DNA from: Rothia mucilaginosa
GTDB lineage: Bacteria; Actinomycetota; Actinomycetes; Actinomycetales; Micrococcaceae
Direction: 5' to 3'
Length of the DNA stretch: 64,000 nt
NCBI RefSeq assembly: GCF_019334805.1
Contig: NZ_CP079822.1
Location: 1,736,001 to 1,800,000 of the forward strand
The translations under genes were made by a program, and so were the position numbers. Positions within the stretch are counted from its first letter, which is position 1. Each line of letters begins with the position of its first letter. This document shows, one piece after another, positions 1-8,211 of this stretch. The notes beneath the pieces are model-generated. The model saw nothing but the letters and a program-made list of their open reading frames with translations, did no database searches and had not been told where the DNA came from.

Positions 1-21
1 TACCTAGCTTTGTAGCTGGGA

Positions 22-76
22 GCCTGTGAAGGAGCCGCCCAGTGCATCCGTTTGTGGATGCGCCGGGCGGCTTCTT
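22..76 (+). repeat. direct repeat copy A flanking the toxin-antitoxin module
   Basis: This 55-base stretch aligns with 913-967 with about six mismatches. It comprises a terminator hairpin and some sequence upstream of it. Because the second copy is just beyond the toxin gene, the toxin-antitoxin module sits between two direct repeats. Confidence 0.7.
34..76 (+). terminator. hairpin terminator before the toxin-antitoxin pair (copy A)
   Basis: A 16-bp stem (34-49 with 56-71) has a six-base loop and is followed by a short T-rich stretch. It presumably ends a gene that lies left of the window. An almost identical hairpin lies just after the toxin gene at 925-967. Confidence 0.7.
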
Positions 77-138
77 CGTATCTTCCTAACGATATATAGC
101 GGGTCTGAAGATGGAGGGGTTGTCGTAGTACTGAAAGG

Positions 139-178
139 AAAATATAATGTAGCTACGTAGTAACATTCTTTATATTTT
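139..178 (+). promoter_or_regulatory. palindromic operator candidate upstream of the antitoxin
   Basis: The arms AAAATATA (139-146) and TATATTTT (171-178), plus ATGT/ACAT inside them, surround a central CTACGTAG palindrome (153-160). Phd-family antitoxins usually repress their own promoter by binding such inverted repeats. The palindrome ends 25 bases before the chosen start codon. The operator role is inferred. Confidence 0.45.
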
Positions 179-203
179 TGTGTTGCGCGTAGAAGGGGAA
201 ATC

Positions 204-470
204 ATGACCGTTATGACTAGCCGCGAGTTCAATCAGAACCTCGCCAAAGCCCAGAAGCAGGCTCAGCAATCACCCGTAATTATCACTAAGCGTGGTGAAC
301 CCACCTATGTCCTTATGACCTATGAAGAGTATTCGCGTAGTCAGAATGAGAGCTCTTCCCTGTATGACTTCTTCGCCAACTACCCTCAACCTGCTGAAGG
401 TATGGACCTGCCCGAAGAATTCCCCACGGTAGAACGTTCCGCACATCAGCGCCCCATTGTAGAGTTCTAG
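204..470 (+). CDS. Phd/YefM-family antitoxin
   Basis: An 88-residue protein with the typical family opening (a motif like SREFNQNLAKAQKQA followed by PVIITKRGEPTYVLMTYEEY). The N-terminal half is the DNA-binding dimer fold. The acidic C-terminal part (about 55-88) is the likely toxin-binding tail. I chose ATG 204 because AAGGGG lies at 193-198 with five-base spacing; a GTG at 180 is in frame but has no ribosome site. The stop is only nine bases before the PIN toxin start, so the two genes form one operon. It should neutralise the toxin and repress its own promoter. Confidence 0.85.
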   Translation: MTVMTSREFNQNLAKAQKQAQQSPVIITKRGEPTYVLMTYEEYSRSQNESSSLYDFFANYPQPAEGMDLPEEFPTVERSAHQRPIVEF

Positions 471-479
471 GGAACAACG

Positions 480-902
480 ATGTACCTGCTTGATACCAAT
501 ATCATTTCTGAGTTGTGGAAGCTCTCACGCGGTAAGGCTGACCCTGTATTTGAATCGTGGTTTCGTGTTTACTCCGATAGGCCGCTCTATATTAGCGTCG
601 TGACCCTGATGGAGCTGGAGCGTGGAGTACTCGCCATGGAGCGTAAAGATCCGGCACAAGGAGCGTATCTGCGTGAATGGTGCTCGACAGTTCGAGAGAA
701 ATTTCAGAAACGAACTCTTGTTATTGACGGGGCTGTAGCTGATTATTGTGCAGGGCTTCATGTACCGGATAAAGCGCCGGAGAATGACGCGTGGATTGCT
801 GCGACCGCGCTGGCACACGGTCTTACCCTGGTAACGCGCAATGTCAAAGATTTTGAGCGCCTCCCGGTTCGACTCCTTAACCCCTTCGAACCTACAACAT
901 AG
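480..902 (+). CDS. PIN-domain (VapC-type) ribonuclease toxin
   Basis: This 140-residue protein spans a full PIN domain. Visible acidic metal-binding residues are D5 in LLDTNIISE, E45/E47 in LMELERG, D103 in ENDAWIAATA and D124 near the end. VapC-type toxins are Mg-dependent RNases that cut tRNA or rRNA. It follows the antitoxin by nine bases with a GGGA site overlapping that gene's stop. The pairing of a Phd/YefM antitoxin with a PIN toxin is common. The RNA target cannot be read from the sequence. The module is bracketed by repeated terminators, which suggests it arrived as a unit. Confidence 0.85.
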   Translation: MYLLDTNIISELWKLSRGKADPVFESWFRVYSDRPLYISVVTLMELERGVLAMERKDPAQGAYLREWCSTVREKFQKRTLVIDGAVADYCAGLHVPDKAPENDAWIAATALAHGLTLVTRNVKDFERLPVRLLNPFEPTT

Positions 903-912
903 CGAAGGTAAG

Positions 913-967
913 GCCTGAAAAGAAGCCGCCCGGTGCATCCGAATGTGGATGCGCCGGGCGGCTTCTT
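913..967 (+). repeat. direct repeat copy B with terminator, after the toxin gene
   Basis: This is the second copy of the 55-base repeat at 22-76. The hairpin stem is 925-940 with 947-962, followed by TTCTTT, so it would end the toxin-antitoxin transcript. Confidence 0.75.
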
Positions 968-1109
968 TCATATGAGCGTTTCTGAAAATATTCCGTAGCC
1001 TAGATTTTTCGCATGAATTTTAAAGAAAAACACCAAAATATTTAAAACGAGAGTTCAAATAAAAGAACTAAAAACTCTCCACAAAACCACACGGGGAAAA
1101 GAAAAACCT

Positions 1110-1571
1110 TTAATGCGGGTGATGTGGGTGACGAATCGAATCACGCCAATGAGCGCTCGACCCCAACCCAAAATGCAGAGCAAAAAACGTACCAAAACAG
1201 CAGAACCCAAACGCGCACGCCATATACACGCCGTAGGTCAGCATCATAAACTCAGAATCATGACTCACTCCCGACGCGACATTCAACACCAATGAGACGC
1301 CCAGAATGACAAGCCACACAGCGCTCGCAGCCGCAATCAGCCACGAGATAACACTCAACACCGGGTGAGTCACCCTAAAGGTCTGCTCAGGGCCCTCAGA
1401 GGCGGGTACAGCGGATACAGAAGCTGTAGCAGGGGTAGTAAGCAGGGCAGAAGAAGAGCGCCGCGGAATATGCGCATCAGCATGCTGGCTAGAAGCCTGC
1501 GCAGGACGCTTTGCAGATTGCTGGGGGACGCCACCGGATTCGGGAGGGGGAGATTGATACGGTTGTTGCAT
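1110..1571 (-). CDS. hypothetical protein, proline-rich N-terminus and two membrane segments
   Basis: I recognise no family. From the chosen start the product is 153 aa. Residues 1-65 are rich in Pro, Ser, Ala and Gln and probably disordered. Two hydrophobic segments follow (near 75-97 and 112-132), then a short His-rich tail (HPHHPH). An in-frame ATG lies five codons upstream (1586), but the ATG at 1571 has AGGAG six bases ahead and is preferred. The gene is transcribed alone, divergent from the AEC transporter. It could be a small integral membrane protein with a cytoplasmic tail; no function is proposed. Confidence 0.6.
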   Translation of the reverse strand: MQQPYQSPPPESGGVPQQSAKRPAQASSQHADAHIPRRSSSALLTTPATASVSAVPASEGPEQTFRVTHPVLSVISWLIAAASAVWLVILGVSLVLNVASGVSHDSEFMMLTYGVYMACAFGFCCFGTFFALHFGLGSSAHWRDSIRHPHHPH

Positions 1572-1880
1572 TGCGGGCTCCTGCATATTTAGCCTTACGG
1601 GAGAAGAAACAGCCTAGTTCCTCATCTCGTAAGAAATGAGTGTCTGTGATAGAACGAAAGAATGTGGTGGAAAATATATTCTCTCTATATTTCAAGATTA
1701 GAAGCGAACCGTATAAAAAACGAGAGCATCAGCGAATAAGATGCAATATGACGCGAAAATTTCGAAAAATACAACAAAAAATCAATAAACCTCAACCTGA
1801 AGGTTCAGTGTAGGGTTATTAGACAGGGACCTTAGCCGTAAAACAACGGCACAGACACAGCAACAGCGAAAGGAACGAGC
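1572..1880. other. AT-rich divergent intergenic region
   Basis: This 309-base gap separates the divergent membrane protein and AEC genes. It is visibly AT-richer than the genes around it. It contains the palindrome at 1791-1808 described separately, and no convincing small gene. Confidence 0.6.
1791..1816 (+). promoter_or_regulatory. operator-like palindrome and -10 candidate upstream of the AEC gene
   Basis: CTCAACCT-GA-AGGTTCAG (1791-1808) is an 18-bp inverted repeat with one mismatch. TAGGGT at 1811-1816 fits an actinobacterial -10. A palindrome directly upstream of the -10 is the layout of MerR-family operators, but no MerR gene is in the window. The role is inferred. Confidence 0.4.
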
Positions 1881-2852
1881 ATGGGAATGATCCTCCCACT
1901 CCTCTACTTAGGGGTAGGCTTCGGACTCGCAATGTTGCTACCCGAGCACTGGGGCAACAGCCTGAAAGAAAGCGCCTCCGCCCTGCTGACCCGCTGGATT
2001 ATCCCCACCGTCATCGTCTACATCGTCGCCACCAGCCGTCCCGAACTCTTCTTCATGGCAGCCTCCACCATGGTGCTCATGGCGCTTCTCGTACGCTGCG
2101 CCGCCTTCTTCACGAACGATCCGGTGCAACGGCTCGCCCTCGTCTACCTCAATGCCGGAATCTTCGGAATCCCCGTAGTCGCCAGCTTCTGGGGCGAGGA
2201 AGCCGTACGCCTCTACGTCGGCGCGTATATCGGCAACTCCGTCATGGGTAATGTCCTCGGCACCTCACTCATGCGCAGAGAAGCCAATACAGACGGACTC
2301 ACGACTAGCCGAGCCAAGCCCACCCGAAAAGCTGTCACACACAAAGCTGCCGTCGGTGCAGTACTGCGGTCCCTGCTCACGAACCGCCCCATTATCGCCG
2401 TAGCAATCGGGCTGATATGCCTGCCCGCCGGACCGTTCCTCAACACCCACGCCGCCGGTATCTACCGGCTCATCACCTGGGTCTTCAGCTTCGTAGGGCT
2501 CATGGTGCTCGGCATGTGGCTGAGCACCGCTCGCCTGCACCGAACCGACCTAACACAAGCCCTCCGGTGGGCGCTACTGCGTGTCGTGCTCGTGAGCATC
2601 TACAGCGTTGGCATACTAACCGCCGCACACTGGATGCACACGCACACCGGAGTGCACCTTGAGCAGCTACTGGCACACCCGCAGGTACTTTTTATCCTCG
2701 GAGTGCTACCGCCAGCCGCTAACATCGTCATTCTGGAAACCCACTACCGGCACGAAGGAACAGCCGCACCCATTATCGCCTCCGGAGCAGTCGTCAGCCT
2801 GGGAATGATAGCGCTCGCCGTGCCAATCCTGCAGCTCGTGTTCTCCAACTGA
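1881..2852 (+). CDS. AEC (auxin efflux carrier) family transporter
   Basis: A 323-residue polytopic membrane protein with about ten hydrophobic segments in the 5+5 arrangement of the AEC/malate permease family. Family-like features include the opening GVGFGLAMLLPEHWG, NAGIFGIPVVASFWG near 95-108, and GVLPPAANIVILETHY near the C-terminus. Members export or import organic acids; the substrate here is unknown. ATG 1881 has AAGGAACGAGC ahead. It is monocistronic, with the operator-like palindrome about 75 bases upstream. Its stop codon lies inside a 17-bp tandem repeat that continues downstream. Confidence 0.82.
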   Translation: MGMILPLLYLGVGFGLAMLLPEHWGNSLKESASALLTRWIIPTVIVYIVATSRPELFFMAASTMVLMALLVRCAAFFTNDPVQRLALVYLNAGIFGIPVVASFWGEEAVRLYVGAYIGNSVMGNVLGTSLMRREANTDGLTTSRAKPTRKAVTHKAAVGAVLRSLLTNRPIIAVAIGLICLPAGPFLNTHAAGIYRLITWVFSFVGLMVLGMWLSTARLHRTDLTQALRWALLRVVLVSIYSVGILTAAHWMHTHTGVHLEQLLAHPQVLFILGVLPPAANIVILETHYRHEGTAAPIIASGAVVSLGMIALAVPILQLVFSN

Positions 2853-2935
2853 GCAGAGCCTCCAACTGAGCAGAGCCTCCGGCTGAGCAGAGCCTCCGGC
2901 TGAGCAGAGCCTCCGGCTGAGCAGAGCCTCCAGCT
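2844..2935 (+). repeat. 17-bp tandem repeat spanning the AEC stop codon
   Basis: Five complete units of the form GAGCAGAGCCTCCRRCT run from 2851 to 2935, with a partial unit before them inside the gene. Units 2-4 are identical. Every unit recreates the stop-codon context, so copy-number change would not alter the protein. Confidence 0.85.
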
Positions 2936-3006
2936 AAGCCGAGCCAAGAAAGCACGCCGGGACAATACCGGGGACAACATAGGGGAGAACAAAGAAGGCA
3001 ACACAA

Positions 3007-3038
3007 AAGGAGGGCAGGGCATAAGCCTCACCCTCCTT
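3007..3038. terminator. bidirectional hairpin between AEC and the GH13 gene
   Basis: AAGGAGGG (3007-3014) pairs with CCCTCCTT (3031-3038), with a further small stem in the loop. It lies between the convergent genes ending at 2852 and 3091 and could serve both. Confidence 0.55.
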
Positions 3039-3090
3039 CTGCTGTCTATCACCTTATCGGCACGCCGTAGCACTCAACGAGCTACAACGC

Positions 3091-4896
3091 TTAGCGAACG
3101 ATGTGGTATACCTTCGCCTCGTAGGGGCGCAGGGTCGAACCCGCATCGTCCTTGTAGTTCGAGCTCACCAGCTCAACACGAGCACCAGCCTCACGAGCCT
3201 CATTCAGCACAGCGAAGTCGCGCTCCTGCTCCTCAGCGGTGAAGTTCGAAACAACCAGCAAAGACTCGTTTGCGGGGCTGCCGTCCGCGCCACCGGTACG
3301 GGTGTACGCGTACACAGCCTCGTCCTCGTTGTGCGGAACCTGAACCGAATCCACCGGAGCGAAGGACGCGTAAACCATCAGGTCCTTCAGCTTGCCGCGG
3401 CGCAGAGCCACCAGCTGCTGGTAGTGGTAGAAGATCGAATCCTCATCAGCCAGAACAGCCTCAGCGTTAATCGCCGGGTAGTTCGGGTTCACAGCAATCC
3501 ACGGGGTCACACCCTCGGGGCTGAAACCAGCGTTAGCGGAGGCATCCCACTGAATCGGGGTGCGAGCATTGTCGCGGCCCTTAATGTAGATTGCCTGCAT
3601 CGCCTCTTCGTGGCTCAGACGCTTGTGGTCAACGTGCATGTCCTCGTAGAAGCGGATCGAGTCACCATCGCGGTAATCCTCAATCGAATCGAACTTCACG
3701 TTGGTCATGCCCAGCTCTTCACCCTGGTAAATGTACGGGGTGCCCTGCATGAAGTGCAGGGTGGTTGCCAGCTGCTTAGCGGACAGGGTACGGAACTCAT
3801 CCGAATCGTTACCGAAACGGGAGACAACGCGCGGCTGGTCGTGGTTGTTCCAGTACAGCGAACCCCAAGCGTTACCCTCCAGGGTGGTCTGCCACTCGTT
3901 CAGGATGCGCTTGAGCTCGGTCAGCTTGTACGGCGCGTAGGACCACTTGCCGCCCAGATTGCCGTTCGGGTCGTTATCCACGCCCATGTGATCGAAGTGG
4001 AAGATCATGTTCAGCTCACCGGTGTGGTAGCCAGCCCACAGCTTAGCGTCCTCGGGGCTGGTCGCGCTGGTCTCGCCCACGGTCATCACGTCGTAGCGGC
4101 TGAAGGTCTCGCGGGTGAGCTCCTTCATCCACGGGTGCACCATGGTGCCGTTCGTGATGACGAACGGAATCGAGGAGGTGTGCTTCTCGTAGTCGGTGGA
4201 GGGGTCATCCGGGTAGCCCTCGGGCTTGGAGATGATGTTGATAGCGTCCAGGCGGAAGCCGTCAACGCCCTTGTCCAGCCACCAGCGGACCATGGAGTAC
4301 AGGTCCTCGCGAACCTTCTCGTTCTCCCAGTTCAGGTCGGGCTGTTCCTTGAAGAAGATGTGCAGGTAGAACTGGCCGGTCGCCTCGTCCCACTCCCATG
4401 CCGGGCCGCCGAACTCGGACGCCCAGTTGTTCGGAGGAATCGGGTTGCCGTCCTCGTCGAAGCCCTTCGGGTCCTTCCAAATGTAGTAGTCGCGGTAGGG
4501 GTTGTCCTTAGAGGATCGGGACTCCTTGAACCAGGGGTGCTCATCGGAGGTGTGGTTTGCGACCAGGTCCATCAGGATCTTGATGCCGTGCTTGTGGGCG
4601 GTTTCAAGCATCTCGTCGAAGTCTTCCATGGTGCCGAAGTCACTCATGATGGCGAAGTAGTCAGAGATGTCGTAGCCGTTGTCCACGTTCGGCGAGTCGA
4701 ACACGGGGGAGAGCCAGATGACGTTGATGCCCAGCTTAGCCAGGTAGGGCAGCTTCTCGGTAATGCCCTTCAGATCACCGATACCGTCGCCGTTCGCGTC
4801 GTTGAAGGAGCGGGGGTACACCTGGTACACCACGGCTTCCTTCCACCACTGGCGGCCTTTGTAGGAGGGAACCTCGTATGCCTCGGAGTTGCTCAT
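3091..4896 (-). CDS. GH13 alpha-glucosidase, maltase-like
   Basis: A 601-residue cytoplasmic (beta/alpha)8 glycosidase of the oligo-1,6-glucosidase/alpha-glucosidase group. It opens with QWWKEAVVYQVYPRSF and continues NGDGIGDLKGI. Catalytic residues are D217 (GFRLDAIN), E275 (TVGET) and D353 (NNHDQPR). The residue after the nucleophile is Ala (A218). In this family a small residue there is associated with alpha-1,4 activity and Val with alpha-1,6. ATG 4896 has GAAAGG ahead; upstream in-frame codons lack a site. It follows the second GH13 gene by 129 bases in the same direction. It probably releases glucose from maltose or maltooligosaccharides. Confidence 0.88.
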   Translation of the reverse strand: MSNSEAYEVPSYKGRQWWKEAVVYQVYPRSFNDANGDGIGDLKGITEKLPYLAKLGINVIWLSPVFDSPNVDNGYDISDYFAIMSDFGTMEDFDEMLETAHKHGIKILMDLVANHTSDEHPWFKESRSSKDNPYRDYYIWKDPKGFDEDGNPIPPNNWASEFGGPAWEWDEATGQFYLHIFFKEQPDLNWENEKVREDLYSMVRWWLDKGVDGFRLDAINIISKPEGYPDDPSTDYEKHTSSIPFVITNGTMVHPWMKELTRETFSRYDVMTVGETSATSPEDAKLWAGYHTGELNMIFHFDHMGVDNDPNGNLGGKWSYAPYKLTELKRILNEWQTTLEGNAWGSLYWNNHDQPRVVSRFGNDSDEFRTLSAKQLATTLHFMQGTPYIYQGEELGMTNVKFDSIEDYRDGDSIRFYEDMHVDHKRLSHEEAMQAIYIKGRDNARTPIQWDASANAGFSPEGVTPWIAVNPNYPAINAEAVLADEDSIFYHYQQLVALRRGKLKDLMVYASFAPVDSVQVPHNEDEAVYAYTRTGGADGSPANESLLVVSNFTAEEQERDFAVLNEAREAGARVELVSSNYKDDAGSTLRPYEAKVYHIVR

Positions 4897-5025
4897 AATT
4901 GCCTTTCTATACCGGCCATCCAGCCGAAAAGAGGAACAAATTTTGTCTGTGATTGAAGTATAGGGCGAAGAGGGACCGGAATGTCTGTATCTGGTCCCCC
5001 TTCGCACAGTATGAGTGGGGTACGA

Positions 5026-6840
5026 CTACTTGGCGTTACCGAAGAGGTACACCTTCGCCTCGTAGGGGCGCAACAGGGTGCCTTCATCGGTGAACTCGCG
5101 GTTCTCATCGCGGTAGTTCGAGCTGATCAGCTTCGGGGTGTTCTCGATGGCCTTCAGCTCAGTCGGGGAGAGTGCCTGCGAGTTGGTTAGTACCACCGAA
5201 TCCAGGTTGCCGCCCGCGTAGTTCAGCTGAACGGTGTCATCGGTGAAGTTCGCGACGACCAGCAGGGCGCGCTCGCCGGTTGCGGCGGCGTCCTCGTCGG
5301 AGTTCACGCGCAGGTAGGCGTAGACCTGCTCGTCTTCTTCATCCAGCAGGCGGTACTCGCCGGTCAGGACGATCGGGTGCTCGCGGCGCAGGCTAATCAG
5401 ATCGCGGTAGTGGTAGAACACCGAATCCTGGTTGGCGAGTTCTGCCTCCGCGTTGACTTCGGTGTAGCGCGGGTTCAGCTTCAGCCACGGGGTGCCGGAG
5501 GTGAATCCGGCGTTTTCGCCGGCGGTCCACTGCATGGGGGTGCGGGCGTTGTCGCGACCGGAGGCGCTGATGTAGCGCAGCATGTCCTCAGCGGAGACGC
5601 GGCCCGACTCTTCAACGTACTTGCGCCAGGAGTCGTGAATCTCCAGGTCGTTGTAGTCCTTCACATCGTCGAAGAAGACGTTGGTCATGCCCAGCTCTTC
5701 ACCCTGGTAGATGTAGGGGGTGCCCTGCATCAGGTGCAGTACGGTGCCCAGCATCTTGGCGCTGACGGTGCGGTACTCGGGGGAGTCGTTACCGAAGCGG
5801 GAGACGGTGCGCGGCTGGTCGTGGTTGTTCCAGTACAGGGAGTTCCAGCCGCGGCCGTGCAGGCCCTCCTGCCAGTGGGTGAGGACCTTCTTGAGGTCAA
5901 CCAGGTTGAAGCGGCGGTCGGACCACTTGCCGGTCACGCCACCTTCGGAGGCGTCTACGTCCATGTGCTCAAACTGGAACACCATCTGCAGTTCGTTGCG
6001 GTCGAAACCGGTGTAGAGCGCGGCGTCGTCCACGGTCACGCAGGGGGTTTCGCCCACGGTCATGACCGGGTACTTGCTCAAGACCTCGCGGTTCATCTCC
6101 TGCAGGAATTCGTGCACGCGCGGGCCGTTAGCTGCGACCGCCAGGCAGTTGTCGAGGCCGCCAGCCAGGACTGCCGGGTCATCGGGGAAGGAGAGGTCCT
6201 TGGAAATCAGGTTGATGACGTCCATGCGGAAGCCGTCCACGCCCTTGTCCAGCCAGAAGCGCATGATGTCGTAGACCTCTTCGCGGACCTTCGGGTTCTC
6301 CCAGTTCAGGTCGGGCTGCTTGATGGAGAAGTAGTGCAGGTAGAACTGGCCGGTCGCCTCGTCCCATTCCCACACGGAGGGGCTGAAGCAGGAAATCCAG
6401 TTGTTCGGCGGAATCGGCTTGCCGTCCTCGTCGAAGCCCTTGGGGTCGCGCCAGATGTAGTAGTCGCGGTAGGGGTTGTCCTTGGAGGAGCGTGCCTGCT
6501 TGAACCATTCGTGCTCGTCGGAGGTGTGGTTGACGACCAGGTCCATCATGAGCTTGATGCCGTGCTCGTGCGCGGTTTCGAGCAGCTTGTCGAAGTCTTC
6601 CATGGTGCCGAACTCGGTCATGATGGCACGGTAGTCGGAGATGTCGTAGCCGTTATCGTCGTTCGGGGACGCGTAGATGGGGGAGAGCCACAGCACCTGA
6701 ATGCCCAGGTCGGCGAGGTACGGAATCTTCTCGGTGATACCGGGCAGGTCGCCGATGCCGTCGCCGTTGGAGTCGTTGAAGGAGCGGGGGTAAATCTGGT
6801 AGACAACGGGTTCCTGCCACCACTGGGTCTGGGTCGTCAT
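5026..6840 (-). CDS. GH13 oligo-1,6-glucosidase (isomaltase-like)
   Basis: A 604-residue paralogue of the neighbouring GH13 enzyme with the same opening (QWWQEPVVYQIYPRSF). Catalytic residues are D207 (GFRMDVIN), E264 (TVGET) and D341 (NNHDQPR). The residue after the nucleophile is Val (V208), the state linked to alpha-1,6 cleavage in Bacillus oligo-1,6-glucosidases and yeast isomaltase. ATG 6840 has GGAAGGAAGAACA ahead, a strong site. It lies 73 bases after the phosphatase-fold gene and before the maltase-like gene, so one transcript is likely. Trehalose-6-phosphate hydrolase is a less likely alternative. Confidence 0.87.
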   Translation of the reverse strand: MTTQTQWWQEPVVYQIYPRSFNDSNGDGIGDLPGITEKIPYLADLGIQVLWLSPIYASPNDDNGYDISDYRAIMTEFGTMEDFDKLLETAHEHGIKLMMDLVVNHTSDEHEWFKQARSSKDNPYRDYYIWRDPKGFDEDGKPIPPNNWISCFSPSVWEWDEATGQFYLHYFSIKQPDLNWENPKVREEVYDIMRFWLDKGVDGFRMDVINLISKDLSFPDDPAVLAGGLDNCLAVAANGPRVHEFLQEMNREVLSKYPVMTVGETPCVTVDDAALYTGFDRNELQMVFQFEHMDVDASEGGVTGKWSDRRFNLVDLKKVLTHWQEGLHGRGWNSLYWNNHDQPRTVSRFGNDSPEYRTVSAKMLGTVLHLMQGTPYIYQGEELGMTNVFFDDVKDYNDLEIHDSWRKYVEESGRVSAEDMLRYISASGRDNARTPMQWTAGENAGFTSGTPWLKLNPRYTEVNAEAELANQDSVFYHYRDLISLRREHPIVLTGEYRLLDEEDEQVYAYLRVNSDEDAAATGERALLVVANFTDDTVQLNYAGGNLDSVVLTNSQALSPTELKAIENTPKLISSNYRDENREFTDEGTLLRPYEAKVYLFGNAK

Positions 6841-6913
6841 TGTTCTTCCTTCCCTTGGTATGGATGAGTGTTGTGTGGTGCCGCTCTGCGGGCGGCTAAC
6901 GTCTGATGCCCCT

Positions 6914-7792
6914 TTAGGACTGGCTGGTGAGGGGCGTAAGGAGGCTCTCCGGCGCCCAGCTGGAGGGGTCAATCTCTAGCAGTAGGCCGCTGTGGTCGGA
7001 GATCGCCTCGGGGGAGTTGTCACGGAAGACAACCGCGTGGGATACCACGTCGACCAGGCGGTCAGCGAAGACAAAGTCGATGCGCTTGGCATCCGTGCTA
7101 CCTTCCCAGCCGGCGATTTCGCGGTGGACGGTGTTCTCGCCGTCGGTGTGCTCCGCTAGGGATCGGGTATCCACCATGCCGCTGGAGGTGACCAGCGCGT
7201 AGCCTTCATTGCTCAGATGTGCTGCGGAGTTGAAGTCGCCGCCGAGCAGTACCGGTGCGGTGCGGGCGCACTCGGCAAGCTCCTGCGAGAGGTGTGCGTA
7301 TTCCTGCGCGAAGAGGGGCTCGCCGTCGAAGTCCCACCAGGACATGTGGGTGGTAGCGCACCAGAAGGTGCCCGTCTCAGTTTCGATGAGCGTTGCCTGT
7401 GCTGCGCGGCGCTGCACCTGGTGGTAGCCGTAGCCGGGGGACATATTGATGGGCTTGATACCGCGAATCGGCAGGCGCGAGAGGATAGCTACGCATTCGT
7501 CGTAACGGTCCCAGCCGATGTGGGTTTCGGTGAGGGTCCACTCGTAAGTGGCACCCATTTCGTTGAGCGCCTGCACGAGCAGCAGGGCGTAGTTGTCTTC
7601 GCGGACCGGAACGCCGGCGCCGCCGCGGTAGTTGAGGGGCTCCTTCACCACGGGGGTGGAGGTGAGCTGGTTGACTTCCTGCAACGCAATGACGTCCACC
7701 TGCTGTTCAATAATGAACTTGGCGAGGGTACGGATCTTGGCAATCTGGTGGATTTCGCACCAGCTGTGCGTATTGAGGGTGAGGAAGCGCAT
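6914..7792 (-). CDS. endonuclease/exonuclease/phosphatase (EEP) family protein
   Basis: A 292-residue protein with the EEP fold. Visible active-site residues are N7 (LNTHSW), E39 (ALQEVN), H149 (TTHMSWW), D186/N188 (GGDFNS) and D266-H267 (SDHSG). The family hydrolyses phosphodiesters or phosphomonoesters. Its position as first gene of the minus-strand GH13 run suggests a sugar-phosphate or lipid-linked substrate rather than DNA, but this is inference. It starts at ATG 7792 facing the PTS gene across a 419-base divergent region. No signal peptide is seen. Confidence 0.75.
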   Translation of the reverse strand: MRFLTLNTHSWCEIHQIAKIRTLAKFIIEQQVDVIALQEVNQLTSTPVVKEPLNYRGGAGVPVREDNYALLLVQALNEMGATYEWTLTETHIGWDRYDECVAILSRLPIRGIKPINMSPGYGYHQVQRRAAQATLIETETGTFWCATTHMSWWDFDGEPLFAQEYAHLSQELAECARTAPVLLGGDFNSAAHLSNEGYALVTSSGMVDTRSLAEHTDGENTVHREIAGWEGSTDAKRIDFVFADRLVDVVSHAVVFRDNSPEAISDHSGLLLEIDPSSWAPESLLTPLTSQS

Positions 7793-8211
7793 GTATTAAG
7801 TCCGGGGTATGTGTGAGGTTGAAGAATGATATGCGCACCGCGTATTGAGGTGGTGAGTGTTTATGCACTCTGACCTCTATGGGCGCACTGTTTATGCTAT
7901 CGATTCTGTGCGCTAGGTAATAGGGAAAAAGTCTCATCTGCAGCAAGTATTTTTAACCAGTGCCGGGATATGTTTCAGGTTCTGAAAAACTCTTTCAAAA
8001 CTCACAGTTTTGGTACCTGTGGGCAGGTATGACCTGGCATTATTGTTTCTGTCTAAAACACATTCGGCATTTAGCGCACGCAGGATATGTGGCACCCGTC
8101 TCATATACTTTCGTTTGAGGGTATAAAGATACGGCGTTGCCACCGCAGACCGGCAACGATCGCCGGCACCTGCGTCCGCTCACTCGACAACCCGAAAGGG
8201 CGTATAGCCTC
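7793..8211. other. divergent control region of the alpha-glucoside locus
   Basis: This 419-base gap separates the minus-strand EEP/GH13 genes from the plus-strand PTS gene. It contains two overlapping inverted repeats (7974-7997) that could be RpiR operators. No convincing promoter hexamers or small genes are seen. Confidence 0.6.
7974..7997. promoter_or_regulatory. overlapping inverted repeats, possible RpiR operator
   Basis: TTCAG-GTT-CTGAA (7974-7986) and TGAAA-N5-TTTCA (7983-7997) overlap between the divergent sugar genes. RpiR-family regulators bind such inverted repeats, and an RpiR gene lies at 10086. The assignment is inferred. Confidence 0.4.

Noticed and set aside
1-60. tRNA or other RNA gene at the left edge
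   Set aside because: The sequence is a terminator hairpin; no cloverleaf or conserved T-arm is present.
3103-4956. Long plus-strand open frame opposite the first GH13 gene
   Set aside because: The frame mirrors the GH13 coding strand, is rich in Val/Leu/Gly and has no domain. The minus-strand protein has intact catalytic motifs.
3091-6840. Calling one GH13 gene a trehalose-6-phosphate hydrolase
   Set aside because: The motifs fit oligo-1,6-glucosidase/alpha-glucosidase better, and the PTS resembles alpha-glucoside rather than trehalose permeases.
5377-6867. Long plus-strand open frame opposite the second GH13 gene
   Set aside because: Same reasoning; GC-rich actinobacterial genes commonly leave the opposite strand open.
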